Shown here: in pieces, positions 44,747-54,270 of the stretch | Layout: each line of letters starts with the position of its first letter | How positions within the stretch are numbered: position 1 is the first letter of the stretch | DNA from: Marinilabilia rubra | GTDB taxonomy: Bacteria > Bacteroidota > Bacteroidia > Bacteroidales > Marinilabiliaceae | Reading direction: 5' to 3' | DNA length: 64,000 bases | NCBI RefSeq assembly: GCF_003121985.1 | Contig: NZ_QEWP01000001.1 | Span: 62,001-126,000, forward strand | Translations under genes and position numbers: made by a program | Notes under the pieces: generated by a model | The model's input: the letters and a program-made list of their open reading frames with translations, nothing else | Databases searched by the model: none | Told to the model about the DNA's origin: nothing

Positions 44747-45556
44747 TTAATCAAAAAGCAAAACCTTAAGTGGTTCGACAGGAAGATCTTTTGTTCCTCG
44801 TGAGCACCCTTCGGCAAGTGGATTTCTGTCGGAGGGTGGTTGTTCTGTTTCCTTGACCGAAAGGGCACTTAAAACAGCAGCGCCTGTTGGTGTGAAAAGC
44901 TCTGTTTCTATGGGGCCGGCTTGAGCGGGAAGATGATTGTTTTTTATCATTACTGCAGTTGCAGGTGCCGGAACTTTCAGTGTTCCGTGAGAAAAACTGA
45001 TCGAACCGCCGCCCCAGCTTACCGGACTGGTTAGTTTTGCTGTGGTTGGGGCTGATAAATCCTGAAGTCCCATTACCGCTCCTATAACATCGATTAGAAT
45101 GTCCTGTGCTTCATGTAGCCAGGCCTCAGGAACATCTTCCTTATGATGATGGTGGTGTCCCTCACCTCCTGTATGGTGATGATGATCATGATGATGATGG
45201 TCATCCATGTCGAAATCATAGGTTTCATGTGCTTCCTTTTCAGCTTTGATGAGGTGATTAAGCATGTTCACACCAAACTCCCTGTATTTCTTTTCAATTT
45301 TAAAATCTTCGAAAAGGTGCTCAAGAAGATGCATGGCTCTGGATGAAGAAAGGTGTCCGTGATGGTGTTCCACCTCGATAAACAGTCTGGAGCAATTGTC
45401 AGCAGTTTTGAGGTGTCTCACAGTGGCTCTGCCCAATTTTTCTGCGGCACTCTGCATCGCTTTGGTTACCTTATCTGCATCAGCTCCTGCATCAATAAGG
45501 GCTGCAGCAAACATATCTCCGGCTATTCCTCCTCCGGGATTAATATATAATTCCAT
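44747..45556 (-). CDS. larC: LarC-type nickel insertion protein lacking the C-terminal domain
   Basis: In lactate racemase maturation LarC inserts nickel into the pyridinium dithiocarboxylate pincer cofactor in a CTP-dependent reaction. This 269-aa version has the N-terminal domain (INPGGGIAGDMFAAALIDAG, His-rich loop 120-138, AVMGLQDL, TPTGAAVL, SRGTKDLP) and stops at PLKVLLFD, where full-length proteins (about 400 aa) continue into the CTP-binding LarC2 domain. No continuation exists downstream; the crp gene faces it. Either LarC2 is encoded elsewhere or this version works without it. It follows larB by 2 bases. Confidence 0.85.
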   Translation of the reverse strand: MELYINPGGGIAGDMFAAALIDAGADADKVTKAMQSAAEKLGRATVRHLKTADNCSRLFIEVEHHHGHLSSSRAMHLLEHLFEDFKIEKKYREFGVNMLNHLIKAEKEAHETYDFDMDDHHHHDHHHHTGGEGHHHHHKEDVPEAWLHEAQDILIDVIGAVMGLQDLSAPTTAKLTSPVSWGGGSISFSHGTLKVPAPATAVMIKNNHLPAQAGPIETELFTPTGAAVLSALSVKETEQPPSDRNPLAEGCSRGTKDLPVEPLKVLLFD

Positions 45557-45558
45557 TT

Positions 45559-46293
45559 TTATTGGTTTTTTGCAATTAGACCTGAAACAACGGCAGCTCG
45601 AATGCCCCCGTCGATATTTACAACTGTAAGGTTAGGGGCACAGGATGCCAGCATTGAGGTAAGGGCAGCTTCTTTGGCTCTAAAACCATAACCTACCGAT
45701 GTGGGCACACCAATCACTGGAAGAGGCACAAGTGAAGATACAAAAGGCGCCAAGGCCCCTTCCATACCTGCCACCACCACTACTGCCGAAACATTTTGTT
45801 TCATGCCTTCAATCACCGCATCCAATACACGTGTAGGATGAGCGATACCCCGATCTTCAAATACATGAGGCTTTACTCCAAGTGCTTTGAGTGCAAGGGC
45901 ACATTCAGCAGTAACAGGATGATCCGCAGCACCGGCACTTATCACCAAAACGTTTCCTCGTTCTGGAGGCCTTTCACCTATTGCTAACAAATTAGGGGTT
46001 TCTTCAATTTTATATTGTCCGCTGAAATGATTGATGATTTCTTTGTGACAGGAACTTCGGGAGATTAAAACCTGGGAATGTTTTGACAGAAATGCTTCTG
46101 CCATTTCCATAGTTTGATCAGCGGTTTTATATTCTCCATAGATGATTTCCGGTATGTTGATGCGTGCACCGCGATTTACATCAGCTATGTAATTACGGGC
46201 TGTTTCCATCCATTCCAGGGAAAAATGCTGTCGGGCTGCATCCCGGTCCATTTTCCCGGAAGCTATTTGATCATAAAGTTCGTCAAAAGTCAT
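45559..46293 (-). CDS. larB: LarB, nickel-pincer cofactor biosynthesis
   Basis: The 244-aa enzyme carboxylates and hydrolyses nicotinic acid adenine dinucleotide, the first step toward the cofactor. The C-terminal part resembles PurE (AIR carboxylase): VLVISAGAADHPVTAECALAL, VVVVAGMEGALAPFVSSLV and VIGVPTSVGYG. It overlaps larE by 4 bases (ATGA). Confidence 0.92.
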   Translation of the reverse strand: MTFDELYDQIASGKMDRDAARQHFSLEWMETARNYIADVNRGARINIPEIIYGEYKTADQTMEMAEAFLSKHSQVLISRSSCHKEIINHFSGQYKIEETPNLLAIGERPPERGNVLVISAGAADHPVTAECALALKALGVKPHVFEDRGIAHPTRVLDAVIEGMKQNVSAVVVVAGMEGALAPFVSSLVPLPVIGVPTSVGYGFRAKEAALTSMLASCAPNLTVVNIDGGIRAAVVSGLIAKNQ

Positions 46294-47069
46294 AATCCAA
46301 GTTTTTTGTCAAATGCGTTTTTTCTGGCGCCTTCCAGATCCAAAGTGACGAAGGTCGCGATTTGTTTCCCCTTTTCCACAATTTGTGTTCTGAATTCGGG
46401 ATCAATGAGTTTTAAGAAAGTGGCCTTTTCCCGGCATTCAATTCTTAGATGGTCTTCATCATCCATGCGGCAACGCAGATGGTAATCGCCGGTAGCCTTT
46501 AAAATGGTCTGCTCAATTTCACGAATGGTATTGAGGCGTTCAGTGGTAATGTTTAGATTGTAATTGAAACGGGTAGCCAGGCAGCCTTCCATGTTGGCGA
46601 TCACAGGGTCAGATCCCATCGTGAGAGCCATGGTTCTGGCCTGCTCTTTAGTGATGTTGATTTCGGCCAATGGTGATCTGACTCCACCTTGCCGCAATGC
46701 TTTTACACCGGGACGATAGTTTTCTGAATCGGAAGCATTGGTGCCATCAAATACGGGCTCATTCTTTCCTGAAATAACGGGGGCAATGAGCTGCCCCTTG
46801 CAATGATAGCAGCGATCAACCGGGTTGCTCATAATCTTCGGTTCCGGTGTCATGGGTATGATTTCCAGGTTTTGGCAACCCATATTGGCAGCTTGTTCCC
46901 TAATATCTCTCTCAGTGACTCTGTTGAACCCATTGTCTATCCAAACAGGCCTGACATCCAGTCCCGCTTCAATTGCACATCCCAGGATTGAACAACTGTC
47001 AAATCCTCCTGAGAACAACAGGTAAAAGGACGGGGTCTTCTTCAAATGCTCGATTAATATATCTTTCAC
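46290..47069 (-). CDS. larE: LarE, ATP-dependent sacrificial sulfur transferase
   Basis: The 259-aa PP-loop enzyme adds sulfur to the pyridinium ring. The PP-loop is SGGFDS (20-25); the pair RCYHCK (C87, C90) and EGCLATRF (C163) include the likely sulfur-donor Cys by analogy to L. plantarum LarE Cys176. It is the first gene of the larE-larB-larC operon. No LarA racemase is in the window. Confidence 0.92.
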   Translation of the reverse strand: MKDILIEHLKKTPSFYLLFSGGFDSCSILGCAIEAGLDVRPVWIDNGFNRVTERDIREQAANMGCQNLEIIPMTPEPKIMSNPVDRCYHCKGQLIAPVISGKNEPVFDGTNASDSENYRPGVKALRQGGVRSPLAEINITKEQARTMALTMGSDPVIANMEGCLATRFNYNLNITTERLNTIREIEQTILKATGDYHLRCRMDDEDHLRIECREKATFLKLIDPEFRTQIVEKGKQIATFVTLDLEGARKNAFDKKLGL

Positions 47070-47445
47070 AACTTATTTGGCGCTTTTTAATTGGAAATAT
47101 GTATTTAGATTCTGGCGATAACGAATAGTTATTTTCTTTCATCAAACCAACCCTGTGATTTTCTTAAATCTGATATCCGTTTTTTGCTAATTTCTTTGGT
47201 GTTGCAATTTAATAAAAAATTCGTGGCTCCTTTTAACCGGTACCCTTTGTGGCGTTGAACATTAGGAAATAGTGACATGTTCCTTTTCTATAGAGATTTA
47301 TGTGTTTTTTTATATGGTTGAGGTTTGGCAGATATAAAAAAAAGTTGAACTTTTGCTTCGCTAAAAATGCTTATTTCAGTTTGCAAAGAATCTTACTCTG
47401 CCTTAAATTACTGATTGCTTTCTGACGAAAAGAAAACCATTTAAA
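47070..47445. other. Divergent intergenic region larE/acyl-CoA ligase
   Basis: AT-rich; no gene, repeat or clear promoter pair seen. Confidence 0.5.
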
Positions 47446-49095
47446 ATGGAAAAGAACGGATACATAGGGTTAGTGAAATCGGCGCTGGAGAATTATTCCG
47501 ATTTGCCGTCGTTTAGTGATTTTAAAGGGGAAACAATTACTTACCAAGAAGTAGGACAGTATATTTATCGTTGTCACAAAGTCTTTAAAGCGTTAGGGAT
47601 AAAACCAGGTGATAAAGTGGCTTTGATAGGTCGGAACTCCACCAACTGGAGCTTGGTTTATTTGGGAGCTGTTACGTATGGAGCGGTTGTGGTGCCTATT
47701 TTGCCTGATTTTAGTCCTTCCGACATCAATCACATTGTCAATCATTCAGGTTCGGTACTGCTATTTTCAGCCGATTTGATTTTTGACAAAATTGATGAAA
47801 CAAAAATGCCGGGGCTTAAAGGGATAATCTCAATCAATGATTTTTCAGTATTGGTGGATAATCATGGAAAACTTCAAAAAGTTATTGGTAAGGCCAGGGA
47901 GGAATTGGAAAAGCTGGGTGATAAATTTTCAATAAGCAAAATAGAATTCTTTAATCCAAAACCAGATGATTTGATGGTTCTTTCTTACACCTCCGGAACA
48001 TCAGGTTTTTCTAAAGGTGTTTTGTTGCCCCATCGGAGTATATGGTCTAATGTTCAATATGCCCGCGATACCTTTGATATTACGCCGGGAGAGCGTATTG
48101 TGTCCTTTTTACCTTTGGCACATGCTTACGGCTGTTTATTTGAATTTTTGTGGCCGTTTACCGAAGGATGCCATATTACATTCTTATCCAGAACACCTTC
48201 GCCGGCCATTATTACAGAAGCATTCCGCAAGGTAAGACCACATTTGATACTTGCTGTCCCTTTGATTCTTGAAAAAATCTTTAAGAAACAAATTCTTCCC
48301 AAGCTTGAAAAGGGTACCATGAAAACCCTTCTTAAATTACCGGGTTTGAATAAGGTCGTTTACAATAAGGTGAAGGGAAAACTGGTAGATGTGTTTGGAG
48401 GCGAATTTCGTGAGATGATAGTGGGAGGTGCTGCGCTTAATAAAGATGTGGAGATGTTTCTGAGGAAAATTGGATTTCCTTTGACCATTGGATACGGGAT
48501 GACAGAGTGCGGACCCCTTATTAGTTACGCTCCATGGAACAAAACCCAGCCTCACTCTGCCGGTCGCATTGTTCACCGTATGGAGGTGAAAATTGATTCG
48601 GAAGATCCATACAGCAAGGTAGGTGAAATTCTTGTAAAAGGAGAAAATAACATGCTTGGTTATTATAAAAACCAGCTGGCTACAGATGAAATGTTTGACG
48701 ATGAAGGATGGTTGCATACCGGCGACCTTGGTGTTATTGATAAAGACAACTTTGTATACATCAAAGGGCGTAGTAAGAACATGATTTTAGGGCCATCAGG
48801 ACAAAATGTTTATCCTGAGGAGATTGAGGCGATCATAAACAACAAAGAGTATGTACAGGAATGCCTGGTGAGAGACGATGACGGCAAAATTGAGGCTTTG
48901 GTTTATCCCGATTATGAAGCCGCAGATGCCCAAAATCTCGGTGATCAGGAAATTGATGAAATTTTACAGAATATAAAGAAAGAAGTGAACCGTGAGTTAC
49001 CTGCTTTTATGAATGTTTCGAAGATTGTTCTCTTTCCCGAAGAATTTGAAAAAACGCCCAAAAAGAGTATTAAGCGGTATAAGTATCAGTCATAG
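47446..49095 (+). CDS. AMP-binding long-chain acyl-CoA synthetase-like enzyme
   Basis: The 549-aa enzyme adenylates a carboxylic acid and forms its CoA thioester. The AMP-binding motif is LSYTSGTSGFSKGVLLPH, with YGMTECGPLISY and the hinge GWLHTGDLGVIDKDNFVYIKGR; the C-terminal lysine region is KTPKKSIKRYKYQ. It resembles long-chain fatty acid ligases by size. A perfect terminator follows. Confidence 0.9.
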   Translation: MEKNGYIGLVKSALENYSDLPSFSDFKGETITYQEVGQYIYRCHKVFKALGIKPGDKVALIGRNSTNWSLVYLGAVTYGAVVVPILPDFSPSDINHIVNHSGSVLLFSADLIFDKIDETKMPGLKGIISINDFSVLVDNHGKLQKVIGKAREELEKLGDKFSISKIEFFNPKPDDLMVLSYTSGTSGFSKGVLLPHRSIWSNVQYARDTFDITPGERIVSFLPLAHAYGCLFEFLWPFTEGCHITFLSRTPSPAIITEAFRKVRPHLILAVPLILEKIFKKQILPKLEKGTMKTLLKLPGLNKVVYNKVKGKLVDVFGGEFREMIVGGAALNKDVEMFLRKIGFPLTIGYGMTECGPLISYAPWNKTQPHSAGRIVHRMEVKIDSEDPYSKVGEILVKGENNMLGYYKNQLATDEMFDDEGWLHTGDLGVIDKDNFVYIKGRSKNMILGPSGQNVYPEEIEAIINNKEYVQECLVRDDDGKIEALVYPDYEAADAQNLGDQEIDEILQNIKKEVNRELPAFMNVSKIVLFPEEFEKTPKKSIKRYKYQS

Positions 49096-49114
49096 ACTAA
49101 AATAGATCGTTAAT

Positions 49115-49156
49115 TAAATACCCCTGCCAGGTTTTAAAGCCTGCCAGGGGTATTTA
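49115..49156. terminator. Perfect 17-bp bidirectional terminator
   Basis: TAAATACCCCTGCCAGG, 8-base loop, CCTGCCAGGGGTATTTA, between convergent genes. The T-tract is short (TATTTA), but A/T bases end both arms. Confidence 0.8.
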
Positions 49157-49174
49157 ATACATACACAATACAGA

Positions 49175-49810
49175 TCAAGATTCTTTCCTGAGATAAATAT
49201 TCCCACTTATTGTTTTAAGCGTAACCGGAGTTTTTCCTCCGTTAACATCGGCCTCCACTTTTGTGCCTACTAAAGATTTCTTCTGATTTTTCGATTCCAT
49301 GTCCATATCGGAATAAACTTTTCCTGAAATGGATTTTATTTTCAGGTTAATTGAACTTTCAGGTTTGATGGTTAAGTCTATAAATCCACTGATGGTTTTT
49401 ACATCAAGAGCGCCTTTATGCCCCGTCAAATCGACATTTCCATTTATGGTTTCAATGAATAACCGACAGTTTTCCGGAACATAAATCTTTCCGAAAATAT
49501 CAGCGTCAAAATGGTTTTTATTTTCTCGGAATGAATTCTCGAGTTTGATAGTTTCAGTGGTTTTCTTTTCTTCCAGAAGATACCAATCATTGTGTTGATT
49601 GTCATCGATATTGACACTGAGATCGGCTTTTACCACATCCTTGTCCCACGCCGTAACTATTATTGAGTCAATAATGTTGAGGTTGATTCTCACATCCATC
49701 CCTGGTTTCCAATCCAGGGTTTTATGGATTATTCGTTGCGCATTCGCAGCAATATCTGCAATACCGGGAATGATTATTAATAAAGCCAGAATAATTTTAA
49801 AGCGTTTCAT
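49175..49810 (-). CDS. DUF4097-like exported beta-strand repeat protein (copy 2)
   Basis: The 211-aa protein has a signal peptide (FKIILALLIIIPGIADIAANA) and beta-helix-like strands with repeated GNVDL/GKVYS/GNIYL turns (ISGFIDLTIKP, ISGKVYSDMD, ISGNIYLRKE). This pattern is that of DUF4097-type proteins, often adjacent to ECF sigma/anti-sigma genes. It probably acts in the periplasm or at the surface. It is the last gene of the sigma operon. Confidence 0.8.
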   Translation of the reverse strand: MKRFKIILALLIIIPGIADIAANAQRIIHKTLDWKPGMDVRINLNIIDSIIVTAWDKDVVKADLSVNIDDNQHNDWYLLEEKKTTETIKLENSFRENKNHFDADIFGKIYVPENCRLFIETINGNVDLTGHKGALDVKTISGFIDLTIKPESSINLKIKSISGKVYSDMDMESKNQKKSLVGTKVEADVNGGKTPVTLKTISGNIYLRKES

Positions 49811-49822
49811 AATTATAGTGAT

Positions 49823-50629
49823 TTATTTGTCTCGTAAATAAATGTTGCCGCTGATGTTTTGTATAGACAGGTTAACCCCACCTCCATTGATGGAGCCTTC
49901 TGTTTCACTGGCCATCCCCCCGATTTGAGGAAGGCCTTTAGCCCTTCCGTCGCTGGCAGAAGCTTGTTTCTTAAGTGTTATATCAAATCCCGTATAGATT
50001 TTTCCTGTAATGGATTTGAGACTTATATTTGCTCCGGTTGAAGGAGGTAATGCTATGTCTATGAGTCCGCTGACACTTGTGATCGATGAAGGAGCTTCCT
50101 GACTGAGTGCTGAAAAAGTGCCTTCAATATCTCCGCTGATGGAGTGAAAGACTGCAGGGCCGGTGATTGCCTCAAATTTAACATCTGCTGCCAGTGTTTT
50201 TACCTCAATAGCGTTTGAAAGGCTTTGGATATCAATTTCTTTACCTGCAAATGGACTTGTGTAATTGGCTGATACAGCAAGGTTTCCTGGAATGTGAACA
50301 GTGTAATGATAATCGTTGTCGAACTGGAAAGAAGCTGTAAGTGTAATGTTTGTGCCTGATTGAAGCAAAGAAAGGCCCAATCCGGTATTATCAATATTGC
50401 CATTCACTGGCCTTAGTCCCTCTGCTCTTTCGTCTTCCTCTTTGGGGACTTCCCTGTCAGTCTCAATTCTGATGGAATTGTCTTCACTTTGTTTTATTAA
50501 GATGGTTCCCGGAATCTGCTCGATCAGGATCTTTCTTACATCTTTTAGTTCTTTCTCGAAGTACGACTGCGATTGGGCTGAATAACTTGCCACTAAAAAT
50601 GCAATGGCAACAATTATTGTTGTTTTCAT
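49823..50629 (-). CDS. DUF4097-like exported beta-strand repeat protein (copy 1)
   Basis: The 268-aa paralogue of the downstream protein has a signal peptide (ends YSAQS) and repeats such as ISGDIEGTFSAL, VSGLIDIALPP, ITGKIYTGFD and ISGNIYLRDK. It probably arose by tandem duplication with divergence. It lies 60 bases downstream of the anti-sigma gene. Confidence 0.8.
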   Translation of the reverse strand: MKTTIIVAIAFLVASYSAQSQSYFEKELKDVRKILIEQIPGTILIKQSEDNSIRIETDREVPKEEDERAEGLRPVNGNIDNTGLGLSLLQSGTNITLTASFQFDNDYHYTVHIPGNLAVSANYTSPFAGKEIDIQSLSNAIEVKTLAADVKFEAITGPAVFHSISGDIEGTFSALSQEAPSSITSVSGLIDIALPPSTGANISLKSITGKIYTGFDITLKKQASASDGRAKGLPQIGGMASETEGSINGGGVNLSIQNISGNIYLRDK

Positions 50630-50689
50630 GTTTTTAAGTTTTGATGTTAATAAAAAGTGAATATCCGGCCGGGATACTTAAGTTCTGGA

Positions 50690-51472
50690 TTAAAGTAGTA
50701 CTGTCAAGGCTTCCTGCGCTTCTTGTTTTACCATTTCATGTGTTTGTTGATCGGCCTCAAATTCCTGCAAGGTTGGCACCACACTTTTTTCATGCATCTG
50801 TACCAACATTTTTATCAAAACAATTTGTATTAATGGATCGGATTGCTCTTTAAGCGATGCAGCCATGGCCGACCTTATGTCCTGGTGAACTGCAAATTGC
50901 TGAAGTGCATTGACCGCTGCCAGCCGTACGTTCACACTGGGGTCGCTATTTAAAGTTTCGATAAGCGTTTCGGTTACCTGAGATGATGGCTGGTTTATTT
51001 GTTCGGCATATTGTACGGCCTTTAAACGATCACTTGGAGATTCTTTAGTAATAAGAGCAGCCATCAGCATTTGACGCATCTGTGAGATTTCTGTTTCCAG
51101 GTTGGCAATGGAGGCTGATTCTGTCACAGAATTGGTTCGTAAAAGCAGTCCGGCAGTTGTTCCGGCAAAGAATATGACAATTGCTGCAGCAATTTCTCTC
51201 CATGAAAAATTAAGGGTGATGGTCATGCTGCGTTTTGAGATATCCTTGTTTTGAGAAATTTTTTCTTTAAAATTCAGTTCTGAATTTTGCGGAGGATCTA
51301 TTTCAGGAGTTGACAACAGCATTTTATCAAACGCCTTTATTTCTTCCAGTTCCCTAAGGCATTCACTACAATGAGAGAGATGCTCCTCAACCACTCTCTC
51401 TTCCTTCTCAGCAAGTTCGTTTTCAAAGTAAGCCGTTAGAAGATTTTTTATGTCAGGATTGTTACATTTCAT
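50690..51472 (-). CDS. Anti-sigma factor with zf-HC2 and HEAT-type repeats
   Basis: The 260-aa protein opens MKCNNPDIKNLLTAYFENEL and carries the zf-HC2 motif H31-x3-C35-x2-C38 plus C3, then a transmembrane helix (IAAAIVIFFAGTTAGLLL region) and a periplasmic helical part with HEAT-like units (VRLAAVNALQQFA; PLIQIVLIKMLVQM; PTLQEFE). It should hold the upstream ECF sigma factor at the membrane. An in-frame ATG 27 bases upstream overlaps the sigma stop and is less likely. Confidence 0.83.
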   Translation of the reverse strand: MKCNNPDIKNLLTAYFENELAEKEERVVEEHLSHCSECLRELEEIKAFDKMLLSTPEIDPPQNSELNFKEKISQNKDISKRSMTITLNFSWREIAAAIVIFFAGTTAGLLLRTNSVTESASIANLETEISQMRQMLMAALITKESPSDRLKAVQYAEQINQPSSQVTETLIETLNSDPSVNVRLAAVNALQQFAVHQDIRSAMAASLKEQSDPLIQIVLIKMLVQMHEKSVVPTLQEFEADQQTHEMVKQEAQEALTVLL

Positions 51473-51485
51473 ATTAATATCGGGT

Positions 51486-52025
51486 TTAAGCGTTTTCAAA
51501 ATAATGTTCTCTGAGTTTTTTAAGGGCCCGGTGCATTCTTACTTTGATGGCACCGACTGAGATCCCTGTGATCTCGGAAATAGCTTCATATTTCATCCCC
51601 TGAAACCGGCTCAGACTAATTAGTTCGCGGTCAGATGCCTGGAGACTTTCCAGTGCTTTGTAGAGTTCCTTTATTTTTTCTTCCTTTTCACCGGCGTCGG
51701 TATCATCCGGGGCCTCGGTTATTAATCTCTGAGGGAGTTGTATGGACTTTTGATGCTTTTGTTTTTCATAATCGCGTTTCACCAGATTTCGGGCAATGGT
51801 AAACATCCATTTCCTGAACATAGCCCCTTCTTTGTAACTGTTGCGATATCTGAGAATACGGAAGAAAACTTGCTGAACAAAGTCCTCGCTTTGATGATAT
51901 TCTGTCCCAATTTGCATAAAGAAATTGAACAGGTGTTTCTGGTGTCGCCTGTATAAAAACGATAGCAATTCTGTGTTACCATTCTTTACATCCAGCATTA
52001 TTTCTTCGTCAGTTAGCGAATTCAT
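51486..52025 (-). CDS. ECF-type RNA polymerase sigma factor
   Basis: The 179-aa sigma factor has region 2 (LYRRHQKHLFNFFMQIG ... DFVQQVFFRILRYR) and region 4 (RELISLSRFQGMKYEAISEITGISVGAIKVRMHRALKKLRE). It should direct the operon of its own anti-sigma and the two DUF4097 proteins. A GTAACC motif upstream is of the type recognised by ECF factors. Confidence 0.92.
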   Translation of the reverse strand: MNSLTDEEIMLDVKNGNTELLSFLYRRHQKHLFNFFMQIGTEYHQSEDFVQQVFFRILRYRNSYKEGAMFRKWMFTIARNLVKRDYEKQKHQKSIQLPQRLITEAPDDTDAGEKEEKIKELYKALESLQASDRELISLSRFQGMKYEAISEITGISVGAIKVRMHRALKKLREHYFENA

Positions 52026-52059
52026 GCATTTTATTCTTTGTTTGCCCTTAAATATCCTT

Positions 52060-52080
52060 AAAGGTAGAAAAGGTTACACA
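52060..52080 (-). promoter_or_regulatory. Possible autoregulated ECF promoter
   Basis: On the minus strand TGTAACCTTTTC begins at 52080, about 55 bases before the sigma ATG. A GTAAC-type -35 is common for ECF sigma targets. The -10 is not clear. Confidence 0.3.
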
Positions 52081-52126
52081 GGTTTTGTTAATTTTATTTT
52101 CTGAACTCACTATAATTAACAGAATA

Positions 52127-52957
52127 ATGGCTGAACTGGAAATTATTACATTGGTAGAAAATCTGGCCTATCAGCAGAGCACAAAGGGGGAACACGGTCT
52201 TTCATTGGTGGTAAGAGCGGGAGGTAAACAAATACTTTTTGATACAGGCCAATCCGGATTGCTGGAAGAAAATGCTCTACAGATGGGTGTTGATCTTTCT
52301 GCCATTGACATGGTGGTGATAAGCCATGGTCATTACGACCATACAGGTGGACTGAAACGTTTTTTCGAAGTGAATGATCATGCTCCGGTTTTATTGAAAT
52401 CCAAAGCTCTTGGAGAGAAGTTCTCGGGCAGTACAGGAACACGAAGGTATATTGGCATTGATAGGGAGGTGGCAGAACAAAATGCTCAACGTTTCAGAAT
52501 CATTGATGCCATTACTGAAGTTTCACCGAATTTGAAAGTGATAACCGATATCAGTCATTATTATAATTTTGAACAGTCTTCTCAGGTAATGATTGTTGAG
52601 AAAGAAGGTAGAACCATGGCTGATCCTTTCGAAGATGAGTTATTTATGGTTTATGATCATCCGGAAGGATTAACGGTTTTTACCGGTTGTGCTCACCGCG
52701 GAATCGGAAATATTTGCCGAACAGCAATGGAGGCGACGGGAAATAGCAATATTAAGTTGGTGCTGGGAGGGACCCATCTGAAAGGTGCCTCACAGGGGCG
52801 TATTTCAAAAACCATTGATGCCTTTTTGGACATTGATGTAGCAAAATTCGGTCTTTGTCATTGCACCGGGTTGCCTGCTTTTATGCAGTTCTCGGAAGAG
52901 TTTCCCGAACAGGTAAGATATGCCCATGTTGGCACACGCTTTCAGCCTTACGATTAA
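52127..52957 (+). CDS. MBL-fold metallo-hydrolase (COG1237 type)
   Basis: The 276-aa hydrolase carries SHGHYDHTGGL (HxHxDH), FTGCAHRGIGN, GGTHLKG and HCTGLPAF. The MvHH-like spacing matches the group related to the dihydropteroate-like beta-ribofuranosylaminobenzene phosphate synthase. The physiological substrate is not known here. Start at MAELEIITLVEN. Confidence 0.82.
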   Translation: MAELEIITLVENLAYQQSTKGEHGLSLVVRAGGKQILFDTGQSGLLEENALQMGVDLSAIDMVVISHGHYDHTGGLKRFFEVNDHAPVLLKSKALGEKFSGSTGTRRYIGIDREVAEQNAQRFRIIDAITEVSPNLKVITDISHYYNFEQSSQVMIVEKEGRTMADPFEDELFMVYDHPEGLTVFTGCAHRGIGNICRTAMEATGNSNIKLVLGGTHLKGASQGRISKTIDAFLDIDVAKFGLCHCTGLPAFMQFSEEFPEQVRYAHVGTRFQPYD

Positions 52958-52960
52958 GAT

Positions 52961-53452
52961 CTATTTGCGGTTGTAGTTTAAATAAGAATATGAAAGTCCG
53001 TTTTTGGGGTCGGTATACGGACCTTCCTTTTTCACAATTTCCCATTGGTCTGGACTAATTTCGGGAAACCAGGTATCAATGCCTTCAAAACTGTAATGAA
53101 TAAGGGTCAGATAAATTTCTCGGGCTTCTGAAAAAAACAGTTTGTAGATTTCTCCGCCGCCAATGATGAAAACTTTTTCATCAGCACTGCAAATATTTTT
53201 AATTTCTTCAATGTGGCTGATGATGTCACACCCGGGAGCAAAAAAATCTTTCTGCCGGGTAAGTACAATGTTTCTGCGATTAGGCAAAGCCCCTTTGGGG
53301 AGCGCCTGATAAGTTTTACGTCCCATCACAATCGTGTTCCCGGTTGTGAGTGCTTTAAAGCGCTTCAGGTCTTCGCTGATGAAGGCCGGCTGGTCCCCGT
53401 TGATGCCAATTCCGTTGTTTTTGTCAGTAGCTACTATTAAAGAAATATGCAT
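52961..53452 (-). CDS. folA: Dihydrofolate reductase
   Basis: The 163-aa enzyme reduces dihydrofolate with NADPH. It starts ISLIVATDKNNGIGING, has IVMGRKTYQALP, VFIIGGGEIYKLF and the C-terminal WEIVKKEGPY. It lies 18 bases downstream of thyA, the usual functional pair because thymidylate synthase makes dihydrofolate. Confidence 0.95.
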   Translation of the reverse strand: MHISLIVATDKNNGIGINGDQPAFISEDLKRFKALTTGNTIVMGRKTYQALPKGALPNRRNIVLTRQKDFFAPGCDIISHIEEIKNICSADEKVFIIGGGEIYKLFFSEAREIYLTLIHYSFEGIDTWFPEISPDQWEIVKKEGPYTDPKNGLSYSYLNYNRK

Positions 53453-53470
53453 GTGATCGTTGTGAATTGA

Positions 53471-54265
53471 TTAAACCGAAATTTTACCTTTGATGTGTGG
53501 ATGAGGGTCATAATCGCTCAGTTTAAAATCTTCGAATTTAAAATCGTCAATGTCTTTGACATCCGGGTTGATGGTCATTTTTGGTAAATGTCTTGGTTCA
53601 CGGGTCAGCTGCAACTTAACTTGTTCTAAGTGGTTCAGATAAATGTGAGAATCACCTAATGTGTGCACAAAATCGCCCGGCTCAAGATTGGTTACCTGAG
53701 CCACCATCATGTTAAGCAAAGCATAAGAAGCAATATTGAACGGAACGCCAAGAAAGATGTCGGCACTTCGCTGATAAAGCTGGCAGCTGAGCTTTCCGTC
53801 AGCCACATAAAACTGAAACAAAATGTGACAGGGAGGTAACTGCATATTTTCCAGTTGACCTACATTCCATGCACTCACAATGTGCCGGCGTGAGTTGGGG
53901 TTGTTTTTAATGGATTCGATAACTTGTTTCAACTGATCAATGTGCCCTCCGCGGTAATTGGGCCATGATCGCCACTGGTAACCGTAAATAGGACCCAATT
54001 CTCCGTTGTCAAGAGCCCACTCATTCCAGATTCTCACTCCGTTCTCCTGCAGATATTCTACATTGGTGCTGCCTTTAATGAACCAAAGCAACTCATGAAT
54101 GATGGATTTCAAATGCATTTTTTTTGTGGTTAACAGAGGGAACCCTTCCTGAAGGTTAAACCGCATTTGGTGTCCAAAAACACTGATGGTACCTGTGCCT
54201 GTTCGGTCTTCTTTCCTGATGCCTTCATCCATCACTCTTTGCAGTAGTTCTTTGTATTGTTGCAT
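53471..54265 (-). CDS. thyA: Thymidylate synthase
   Basis: The 264-aa enzyme methylates dUMP. The catalytic Cys lies in [12 protein letters not shown], followed by [26 protein letters not shown] and the C-terminal [10 protein letters not shown]. The length equals E. coli ThyA. It is followed by folA. Confidence 0.97.
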   Translation of the reverse strand: MQQYKELLQRVMDEGIRKEDRTGTGTISVFGHQMRFNLQEGFPLLTTKKMHLKSIIHELLWFIKGSTNVEYLQENGVRIWNEWALDNGELGPIYGYQWRSWPNYRGGHIDQLKQVIESIKNNPNSRRHIVSAWNVGQLENMQLPPCHILFQFYVADGKLSCQLYQRSADIFLGVPFNIASYALLNMMVAQVTNLEPGDFVHTLGDSHIYLNHLEQVKLQLTREPRHLPKMTINPDVKDIDDFKFEDFKLSDYDPHPHIKGKISV

Positions 54266-54270
54266 GGTTG

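Noticed and set aside
44735-45560. Hidden LarC2 continuation by frameshift
   Set aside because: Only 12 bases separate larC from the convergent crp gene, too short for a lost domain.
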